A DNA stretch of 64,000 bases from Antedon mediterranea (lineage: Eukaryota > Echinodermata > Crinoidea > Comatulida > Antedonidae): NCBI RefSeq assembly GCF_964355755.1, contig NC_092671.1, forward strand, positions 35,357,304 to 35,421,303, read 5' to 3'. Shown here one piece after another: positions 42,601 through 54,600 of this stretch. Both the position numbers and the translations under genes were made by a program. Numbering within the stretch: position 1 is the stretch's first letter; each line of letters starts with the position of its first letter. The notes below the pieces were generated by a model that was not told where the DNA came from, made no database searches, and saw only the letters and a list, made by a program, of their open reading frames with translations.

Positions 42601-45600
42601 CTCACATACATACATTGATTAAACTACTGTATAACATGAGTTGAATTGAAATATATATTTATACTGGGTAACCTCTTCAGTCAAAGACTGGTCTCCCAGA
42701 GGGTGATCAGTGGCTGTGATGTACTAGTACACCGGGGTAACCCCCTACTCGTCTCGAAAGATGTACTAGGTTCTTTAAAGTGCACACGAGCTAGATGTGT
42801 ACACTGAACCTACGGTTTATAGTCCTTATCCGAGAAGACTCGTTCTACCACCAGAACCATGGAGTGAGTGAGCCTCGAACCCCTGCCGATGTTATGGCTA
42901 CGTAATTACGGTTCCACTGTCTTAACCGCTCGGCCACTCACTCACTCTAAAACATGTTTTGTAATAGCCATTATATTAACTTTGCAGATCGAGTTGGAAG
43001 TGAATTCTGGAAACAACAGGAAAGAGTAGGAGATGAGCTCTCAGGAATACAGTAAGTAGAAATACATTAAATAAACAGTTAGTTAAACAACATGAAAACA
43101 CCCCTGGTTTAATGGTAGAGCATCATGTCTCAGTTGTGGCAAAATCTTGTTAAATTTGAAGAAAAATACAAATATTTTTGTTTTACCTTTTTACCTAACT
43201 TTATAATTGTGCTTGATTTGCAGTATGACCTTAACTCAGACAGAGCGTGGGTATCCACCACCAGTAGAGCATATTGGACATCCGGATGTTATCAAACAAG
43301 AGATAGGTCAGTTTCAGAATTTTCATTTTAAATGCCAGTGCCTCCAAAAGATCCATTTGAATTTGAGATTTTTTAAAGTTCTAATCAAATTTTTATTTAT
43401 TTTTCACACCAAGGTGTTCAACTTGAAGGCGTTCGCTCATCTACACCCGTTAACTACCCATGGAAGAAATCAAGTTACTTTAAAGATTGGAAGAATACAC
43501 TAAGGGATGTTGATATTGATCTTGATGAGTTCAAACCGGTAGGTCACAGGTCAAAATAATTGTAGTGCTATAACATCTGATAAACAGTGACGGTGACAGA
43601 ATTGGTGGTGATACATTGAATTAAAAGTTACTTACATTTATTTGATAGGATTTGGCAAATTTACAAGTAATTGGTCGGAATAACTCTATGTTGATGGCAG
43701 AAAACGAATATCGAGAATCACTTCAAGAGAGCTCCCTTCCAGAATATATACCTGAAAATGAGGAAAATATGTGAGTGTGTTGATTTTAAAACTCTGTCTA
43801 AACTATTAAACTTTATGTGGCAAAAAAATGTGATGTGCCCATATATGGTGATGTATACATGATGATGTCATATCACTACCATATTTAAGCATATCACTAC
43901 CATATTTAAGCATATCACTACCATATTTGGGCACATCATACTTTTTTTTGTCAAACTAGTTCAATAGTGTAGACAGAGTTTTAGGATTTATATACATACA
44001 TTTGACCACTAATCGTATGAAAAATTCTTTTTCTTACTAGTGACCCATTGGCCGGACAACCAGATATTGAACAACCATTTATCGGACCATCTCTACAGTT
44101 CAACGATTTCACAGCACGCTGGGGTGGTGACAGCCATAGCATGAAGGGAAAGCTTGCTAACTCAGCGAGGGTGACGTTTGAAGCATTTGCAGGTGTTCGC
44201 AATACCTCACACCTGTATCTTGTAAATGATGGTACTACCACGATCTATTATAATTGGAAGGTATTGTTTTTGTTTATTTTATGCTTAGAATATTTGCATT
44301 TAATAAGTAACAAATTCCGAGATTTAGGTCAAACATTATTTTACAACCTCTGTACCAAGTTCAGGCCTAGTTATTTACCCAGGTAAGTTGGTTTCATAGG
44401 CCAATTATCACTAACTTGGGTGGGTAGGATAAACAAAGTATGAACAGGCCCATAAGTTAAAGGTACTTATATCTCCCACAATTCCCTTTTACCATGATCA
44501 TGTGATAGCATAGTACTAAAGAACAAGTAGACAAGTATTGTTTTCTTTCCAGAAAATTCCAAAAATAAATCCATTTGAGGGTTGTGCAACGCCAAAAACA
44601 CAGCGGTTCTACTTCAACACAAGTAGTGGCGTGCTTCTGCCCGGAGACAGCCTCAAGTTTCCATTTGTCTTCAAGTCACCAAACTCTGGCATCTTTACTG
44701 AGAAATGGCATCTGGAGACCAAACCTGTAGTCTGCAATGGTGCTGATCTGGAAGTGGTACTCCGAGGAGTTGCTCTAAAGGAGGATAAAAACAAGAAAGC
44801 TAGAAATGAACTTGAGGTAAGTCTTTATAAGGTTTATATAAAGCTCTGTCTACACTATCAAACTTTATGTGACAAAAAGGTGTGATGTGCCTAAATATGG
44901 TAGTGATATGCTTATGGTAGTGATATGACATCATCATGTCAATATATGGGAACATCACATTTTTTTGTCAGATAAAGTTTAATAGTATAGACAGAGAAGA
45001 AGTTTTATAAGGCAGGGAAATTTTGAATGACATGGGGACCTGTATAAAATACTAGGGAATAGATAAACTTTGGCCCATAGCATTTCATTTCTAAATCGAA
45101 TTACTTAATCTTGAAATCTACTTTTTAAATGTATTATTATTTAAACAGATGGAGCTACTACACAAGCAAGCCGTGGCAAATATTCGCATGATTGTTGACG
45201 AAATTATAGCAGGTGTTCGCACCCCTGACAGAGCACGGTCTCCGGTGGATGCTTACATTACTGATGAAGAAGTGTTTGAAAGACAAAACCCAGGGGTATG
45301 CACATGTGAATACACTTTATGTATTATGTTTAGTTTTGTATTTGTTTTGAATAGGCTAATATGAAAGGCATTCAACCATAGAAAGGAGACCAAAATAGGG
45401 AAATGAAATATGTGGAGACAGATGGTTAGAAAAACACTTCAGTTTTGGCCGGGAGACTCCAATACTTTAGACTTGTCTCCCACCAAATTCCAAATTTTCT
45501 CAAAGATAACTGAATTTTGATGTATATGTTTGGTTTTCTGCATTAAAATACAACAAAAAGGCTTACAAGACGCAAGCAAATTTACGATCTTTAAAGCTCA

Positions 45601-48600
45601 GGTACAGGCATAAATTTTTAATAACATTTTTGGTTAATTGTACATAAATCAAATATTTGTAACAGAAATCAAGACTAAAAAACATGAATTTCCCTTAATA
45701 TGGTCAAATACAAAATTTGGCAAAATTCTTCCATAAAAACCAGGAAGACTTTATTTCAGTAGTTAGGTAGTTAACCTAATGTAATAACATATCTGGTGAC
45801 TCCCTAGAAGGTGAAAAAAGATGGTGGATATACGGTGGATAATTTTTGCTGTAGCATGAAAATAAAAATCTGAAGTTTAATAAAAATACCAGAAATGTAA
45901 TATTCAAGTTATATTACCTATATTTATTTTTTACCACACTGTTTAGTTTTCATAGCTTTTTAAAATGCCTCTCTATTTACAAAATTTGTGTACAAAAGAA
46001 TAGAGATTTTACTGTGTAATTTAAACTATCCCCCCACTGATAAGAAAGTGCTTATTTTCAACAAGCTCGTGTAACACAAATTAAATCCCAAAAATTATGA
46101 AACATAGGGGAAACTATAGATCGATAATTATTGGAATGTATGATCAATAGAAATGTTGTGCCCGCACCTGGCCTAAAGCCATCTGCAGCCATAATTTGTT
46201 TGTTTGTTTTTCTCAATGGAAAGGGGATTTCCCCATTACTCTCAATAATAGATAAAGGCCGCTGTTGATCTGGAAAACACCACCTCTCAGTTTTTTAACT
46301 TCAGATGTTGCCATTAGAAAAGTAAATAACCAGACCTGGATTTTCATTGTACAAAGATAGTTCTGTTGTTAATTGTTATATTGACCTATATTCATTTTGT
46401 TAAGCTCTGCACAGTTTAATAAAAATATATTTACTTTGAACAACATATATATGATTACTCTTCCGATAAACCTTCCCATCATTTTATTTCCTTATAACCA
46501 CTTGTATAAATGTTCAAATGAAAAAAATCTGTTTTTTGTAGATGCATTTCTCAAATGATGTCATCAACCAGTTAAAAGAAGTATACCTGGAGCAGTTTCC
46601 TGAGGAAGAAAAAGAGGGAGTGAGTTGGGATCTTTCAGTGTCCAATATGAAGAAGGAATTAATGGCTTTAGAAGATGAAGATCTCAGAGAAGAACTACTA
46701 AATAAGATGAACATGGCTGTTTCTTCTTTGTACTTTCCTCCCTTTACTCCAGCACAATCAAAGATGTACACAGTAGGGTGAGTGCTAATTATAGACTGTT
46801 GGTATAATTTGATAATAATACTAATTAGTTATTTATATTTAATGCATAACTATTATATAATCTTTTTTGCAGATATAATGTGCTCAGTGAGGTAATGGAT
46901 AAAATGGTGACACATGCAATGATCCTTAGGAATATGTTAGGCATGCCAGAGAAAGAAGAAACCATGCCAGAGACAGACCAGAGTAAGTATTAATAATACT
47001 CCTTTGACAACACCTAGCAAAAATCTGGAATTTTACACACATCAGGGTGTCAACACAGCGTTTTGTTTGGTGTATGTAAACTCTGGTGTCTAACTATGCG
47101 ATGTGAAAGGGTATAAAAGAAGTGCCAGAAATATCAATACTGTCAATTATAAAGTGAAAAATTATTATTAAACATTGAAGTGGAGTTGTGGCTTGGTGGT
47201 TATGATGCTTGGCTACCAAACCAAGGATCCGATTCAAGTACGGTCATAATCATAATGTCAGGATTTTTTCTAATGACAAATTACAGCTACGCACACCAAA
47301 AGACTTGTAATAAGACTTTGTTTATGTAAAGCATCTTGTGTATATATGTTTGTCTTGTGAATGGGATTTGCCACCTTTAAGAAGGATAGTGAATAAATTC
47401 GCTTATGGTTATCCTTGGCAATTTGCCTAAATATATAAAAACAAAACATTTACAGTAAAACCCCTTTTTTTGGATACCAAAAGTGTTCCCTTATCAGGTT
47501 CTACTGTAAAAGTGAGGAAGTGAGGTGTAATATACATATCTCTTTATTGTCAAAATGTAATATAATAATAAATAATATTAATTAAATTGCTCAACTTTTT
47601 GACAAAAAGACCAAATAAAAAGCTTTCGCTTGTCTGGTTTTTGCCTTGTAAGTGAAATATAAAGAAATGATTTAACAGACGATAGTTATTGAATGAACCA
47701 CTTGTGAAAACCCTAGTTCCACCTCACTTTCCTTCTAACGTTTCATTGATACATTTTGATTATAATCCAATAATATCATTACAAGATAATTATGTGTGCC
47801 AAAACATACTAATTGATTATTCTCTCATGTTTCAGTTCTTGCAGCAAACGAGAATCTACGTGGCTTAGGTAAGTAAGATGAACCAACGTTATGTTATCAT
47901 GTTCCTATCGTTACAAATACATTTGACACTTGATATCTAGCATGTCGGAACTATCGGTCGACAAATAGTCTAGCGCATTAAAGTGAGTGTTCAAAAAAGT
48001 CTCTAAAAACATTAATAATTTTAATTCATTTTGATAAATGGTATTGTATTCATTAAACATGTGTACGTTAATTTAGGGAATGCGTTCATTTGCATAAATT
48101 AAAATTAAAGAAAGTGGAAAGTCAGTGTTTAATAAATTATTGAATAATTGTTAGTTTGTTAGGGTGAATTTCGAGCCGCGACTTCTACAAGCAGATCAAT
48201 AAAATGTATATACATTACATGCTATGGTGCTTCACTGCGCAAACTGACACGAGGTGTTACTTTCATTTTGATTATGTAGAAATAGCAAAAATGTTCGCAT
48301 ATGTTACTTTATATAGATTAAAGCACATGAACAATGTATGCAGTGCTGTGTGCTGTTTGCCAAGTCTCAAATAATGTTATGATGTTTATTTCATTTGCAC
48401 ATTTTATTTTCACAATTTTAAAAATCACCACTAAATCTACCAACAATGGCGCTACACATTGCTACTGACAGTGAAGGATAAGAGTAAGTTACTGATGAGG
48501 ATACAAATGATTATTTTCTAGTTCATGCCTTGCAAACATGTACCTATCATTCTAACTACCTCATGAATCTTGCCATCATTAGTATAAATATACCAGTCGC

Positions 48601-51600
48601 TCTAATTAAAAACTTACATTTAGCATTTTTCAAGTCCAGTGCGAACAAGGCTTTAGTGACTTGTTCTAACTTAAGCTCTGTCTACACTATCAAACTAGTT
48701 TGACAAAAAAAGTGTGATGTGTCAAAATATGGAAATGATATGACATCATCATGTCCATATATGGACATGTAATAGCATTTTTTTGTCACAAAAAGTTTGA
48801 TAGTGTAGACAAGGCTTTAGAGAAGCATTGTCGAAGAATCCAGTAGTAGTCAATTTTTTGCAAGCACAAATTACGATACTGTTCTTAAAAATGCATAATG
48901 ATTAGCGCCAAAAGTGAGCTGGTTTTGGTTGGTATTTTCTTTTCTTTTTTTCAAATTTATTTCCACTTTTTCTCTCTTTATCATTCATAGTCATCTTCAT
49001 AGATAAACAATTTATTTTGTTTGATGTGTTTTTTTACTTCCCAATTGAATCTTTAATTTCAAAATTACTAATTATAGAATATTGACATTCATATAGAAAT
49101 TCCTAAATTAATTAAATCTTATTTTTAATATCTCGATTGCTGTGAAATTCATTTATTAATACCTTTTTCAATTAATTTTTATTCATGATTTTTTTTATTG
49201 CCATAGTGTGGAAATTTCAGTTTAATTTTGCAATGAGAGTTTTTCATTCCCTTATTTGCCAAATTTATCTTTTTTATTATAATGTACCTTATTTCATATG
49301 TCCTTTTATTTTGTCAAATTTGTGCTTTATTTTATCAAATTCCAAAACATTAATAATTTTATTTAACTTTTAAAAATTATATACAGTACCATATTTTCAT
49401 ATTATGTGACCTTATTTGCATATGTACCCTTATTTGCATATGTTACCTTATTTGCATATACTTTACCCTTATTTTACCATATTTATTAACATAATCATGT
49501 ACCTTATTTGCATGTGTTTTACACAGTTTGCACTATACAGTTTATAATATCAGTTTGGGATTGTAAATTTATCACTATGATATCATTTCATTGCAAGCTA
49601 CAAAATTCAGTTAGAACGTGATGTTAAAGTCATTTTATTTAATATTGATTTTTAGTTCCTGACCTATAATGGATTATCATTATTATTATTGCTATTTTCT
49701 AAGCATGATAACAATATAATTATTAACTCTGCATTGGAGTTTATTGTAAATTATATCAAGAAAGTACAATGACAGTACAGCATGGCAATTTTGTTTGATG
49801 ATGACTTGCATGGCAATTTTGTTTGATGATGACTTGCATGGCAATTTTGTTTGATGATGACTTGTATGGCAATTTTGTTTGATGATGACTTGTATGGCAA
49901 TTTTGTGGTCGAAATATGATGTGCCCATATATGAACATGAGGATGTCATATCACTGTCATTGGGCATATCACTACCATATTTTGGCACATCACACTTTTT
50001 TTGTCAAACTAGATAGATAGTGTAGACAGAGCTTTAGTTCATGTTCCTCCTTTTATAAATAACAATGAATCATGTATTAAATAATATTTAATAAAAATGG
50101 TAGTCTTATAGCGCCTAATACAAAGGTTAAAGTGCTTTACACAAAAAAAATGATCCATAAATATCATAAGATACCGGTAACCAAACAAAAAGAACTAAAG
50201 CAGAGAAACCATTTACACCGCTCCGTTCTCCAGCACTTTGAAGCTCCCATATGAGAGCTCGCCGGAACAGTATTCACAGGAGCTTGAGTGAAAAAGGCAT
50301 CTGTCTATCCTATCCTACCAAAATAAGATGAAAAAAGATCAGCATTAATTATCAATAAACAGAAGATTACAAACAAATATACTCTTACATAAATATAACA
50401 AAATATATTTAATATATTGTTTAAGCTAAAAGTATAATGATTTATAATGCTCTGTTGATTGATTGCTTTTTGCTAGTAATATTGTTTCCTTTTTATTATT
50501 CATCAATTCTTATTTCTGTGAACGCTAAATTTAGTATCATAAATTGAACGACTGGAAAACATTTACATGCGAGTGCAGTAGAGAAAGTGTGAATCGCACG
50601 CTTTCAATTTGTTTACAGAGACAACTAAAAATTGCCTAATGACTTTCAGAAAGTGCATTCTTCTTATATTTCCATATAATGTGTTTTTTTATTGCTGAAC
50701 AATAATCTTAATCAGATACACGACCCAAGAGGCTGATACAGATATTGAATTAAACAGCATTGTTGAAAATGACTAGGAGCTTGCTTGTGTTTTTTATATT
50801 ACCAATTATTATGAATTGTTTGACAGACAATGTGGCTACTTATTTTTCATATAGGTTATGTCTTCTAAATTTTATTAAAACATGTAATGTCAATTGTTAA
50901 AGATGTATTGTCCCCCTGAAAAAATAATTATTGACAATTTATTGTTGAATATGCCATTTTAATGTCACATAATAGTTATCCACTTTGACCAAAAATTAAA
51001 TCGAAAACAAATTTATTTACCTGAAAAAACTTTAATTCAAAGCAAGAAATAGTCAAATTGGCTGCCATTTTGGTCTTTATTTTGTCATTTTATAAGTGAA
51101 AACGTAATTTTTTTCGTTTTTTCTCCTCTGGAAGTGATTAAATTGATTAAAACTACAAAATAACCTATTCAAAGTCTGATTTAATTAATCTTTTTTTTGT
51201 TTTTGGGGGACAATACATCTTGAAATTACATGCAAAATAATTCTACAGTAATACACAACAATCTAAATGATGTAGAAGTGTGTTGTAATATATTCATTTT
51301 GTTAAATATTTAAATTAGTGACGTCCAAAATGTTGTTAGGTTTGCACTCAATTTGATATATTTAATTGAAGTATTGTTATTCTTATCTATATATATTTTT
51401 GCCGTAAGCTATATTTGCGTTAAAAAAATCATTAAAAAGATATCGGATACATAGTGAAAGCATGTTAGAAATCCCTCGTAGTAGATCATCTTCTTACGAA
51501 TGTCGTTTCCACTTTAATTTACAGTCGTCTCTGCTTTGCCACATTAATGTTTAATTCCCAAATTGACTAAAACTCTTTCCATCGTGATTTCAAACATGAA

Positions 51601-54600
51601 AACAGGAAACCTTGTTTTGCATACTTGCTACAACTTGAGGAAAAAAAAACTGAATAAAATTCATTATTTATTTTAGAAAGTAATAACTTTTAATATTTCT
51701 TATAATTTCTATAAGTCTTCCATTAAAAGAAATAACATTGTACTTTTGATTATATTAAGTAGAATTAATATCATTTATAGTGTCCCCCTGAAATATATAT
51801 TTTTTAAAAAATGGGTGTTCAATATGTCATTATAATGTCACATAATAGTTATTCACTTTGGATTAAACACAAATTATTACCTGTAAAATGTAAGTTAAAG
51901 CAAAAAATACCAACATTTTCTGTCAATCAGTTTTTGGTTAAAATTAACCATTCTATTTTTTAGGTGAAATTTTTTTTTCTAAAGTGAATAATACCCAAAA
52001 TTATGTTCTAAAAGTCTAATTTTATTAGTCTTCATTTTTCATGTTTTTGGGGGACAATACATCTAAAGGTTTAACCATCACTTTTTTTTATGAAATTATA
52101 ATTTATTTACTTTAGGAGAAAAGAAGAAAAAGAAAGACAACAAAGAGGAGGACAAAAAAGATGGAAAGAAAGACAATAAAAAGGGAAAAGGGAAAGAAAA
52201 AGAGGTAAAAAATATCATCAATTTACTTGTTAATCTGTCATTTTTACAGAATCCATTTCATAAAATAATACATTTCATAACCTTTAATAATATTAGTAAT
52301 TTTGTTTTAATAACACTTTCATGGGCATTTAATTTTTGTGATTAACATTTTATTTGAAGATAGTACGGTTACCCCATTCAATGCTTAAGGCTAATTCAAC
52401 TAGCACGAAATAGCCAATTATTACTAACCAATAAATCATTCAATCCAATTCCAAAACACTGGAAGTTTTTTTTCTATAAAAAACGAAATACAGATTATTG
52501 ATCTCGTTGAGTTCCGACTGACTGCATTATGGGTAATGACATGCAGTCATCGCCCACAGAATACCCAATTATGTATAATGATTTTAATAGTCGCGACACA
52601 GACACGTTTTTGTGTTTAAGTGTAATTTTACTTGTCAACAGTTACCGGATCTTTGCACTGACTGCGCATTGTGAATTAATTTTAAAGTGTCTATTCCTAA
52701 AAGCCTATTATAACCTAATGACAAACATAGTAGAATGATAGAATGACCTCTGCTTTCCAATAAACCGCCGTCACATGAAGTTGGCATCTTCAGTTTAATA
52801 ACATTAGCTCATACAGTACAAGTTGTGGTCTGTCCGACAAATCGTAACAAATTTCCACGTAAACATCAGGAATTTATTACAAGGGATAACTATGAATTAA
52901 CGTACGAAAAACAAAGACAGAAAACACATCAGAAATCATAAAAATAACACATTTGTCAGCAAAAACTGTGCTAAAGTTGAAACACACCCTTATGCTTATT
53001 CTAAACCTAAACTAAGACTCAACCACCAAGACTTACAATAAATAAACCACTTGAGTAAATACACTATATTATCCACAGCCTCTGGAGCTAATTACTTTAT
53101 TTTATATCTACACTTGCATTAGTTTTATTTGCAATATGTATTGGATAATGGTAATATTCTATTCTGAATTGTATAATGAATTAGAAAACCTCTTTGTTAT
53201 ATTGTAAATACGTTTTATAGTAAATGATTCTTCACACAATGCTTCAAATATTATTCAATATCACCATTTTCAATAAGAGCAATTTTTTTTTTTGTAGTAA
53301 TTGTACTTAAACTCAACATGAATTTGAACCATAATATAGTACATTAGTAAATGATATGTCATGCAGCTGTTTATTTGTCTTTTTTTCTGTTTAGGGGTTG
53401 GTATAAGACAAGTTATTGTACTTCTCTTTCTGATCCCTGAAACAGCTCCTATTTATTGTTATTTATTGTAAATGTATGCTTGTTATTTTTTTTCTTGGAC
53501 GGTTTTAAATAAATGTGAATGAAAATTAGTTATAATACTGCATTTCACAGGATAAAGAGCGACCCAAAAGTAAGAACAAAGCGAAATCAAGAATGGCCGC
53601 AAGCCCCACTCCAACAAGAGAGAAGAAAACAACAGTCATAAAAGCACCACCGTTACCAAAAGACATGAACCCAGTCAGCTGTGGAGACCCAGTACTAGAT
53701 ACAAAGTTTAGGTCTAAGCTTTATATACAGGTATGGACAGCTCAACCCGTTATACCCTGGCTCCTCAATTTAGTTATTTAATTTAATACATTTAATTTTG
53801 ATTGAAACTTATAATGTACGTTTGAAAACAGAAATTGGAAACCGCTACATTTCATTTAAGAAGACCAAATTATTGATATTTCATATAAACAATTGCAATT
53901 CGATTCGGTCATAATATGGTTTATTATTAAAATCAAATTATGCATTGCCTCCAAGGCATTATTTTGATTTGATTTCCTATATGAATATTTTATCAACTGC
54001 AGTAAAAGCAAAATGCAAATAACAGATCCACAGAATAGTCTAGTGTATAATTAAGTACTGTATGTCAAGTTGACTAGATTTGGTAGATACACCAGAAAAA
54101 CTCTCTGAAAATCTTCTTCTTTTCTTCTCCTTCTTCCTCTGAACGTATCTAACTAATATCACATAAACTTTCTTAATAACAAGCATTCAGTTATGGAATT
54201 CACTCCCCTATTTTGTTCAAAGCTCCTCTTCATTACAATTATTTAAACAGAGATCAAAAGGTTATTTTTGTGAAATTCTTAGATTAAGAGAAATTTAATT
54301 TGCTATTTGTTTGTGTATTATGTTTAAGTAATTGTGGTTTTCCTTGTTTATTCTGTTATATTTGTTTAGGACCACAATGGAAATAAGTTTGCCGTCTCGG
54401 TACTTTTTTGTGTATTTATCCTATTGATTTTATATCAGAATAAAGAAATAAAAGATTCTTGCCTTTCAAGCTCAAATGTAGTACAGGGAAACCCCTCCTT
54501 TGGGACACCCCTATTGAGGGGGGGGGGGGGCAGTTTCCTGTGAAATAAATGGGTGAAATACAATATTAAATACTATATATAAATCCAAAGGAAAATTACG

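Noticed and set aside
42848-42947. A functional tRNA-Leu/Ser gene on the minus strand
   Set aside because: The A and B boxes are good, but the acceptor stem does not pair and the sequence continues into a SINE body shared with two other sites.
44048-44386. Extension of the MYCBPAP exon past 44260
   Set aside because: The frame runs on, but a donor at 44260 followed by exon 44553-44816 restores the family's beta-sandwich sequence; the extension is intronic.
48420-48490. A small extra MYCBPAP exon ending AAGA|GTAAGT
   Set aside because: No acceptor with the right phase was found, and exons 16 and 17 already join in phase.
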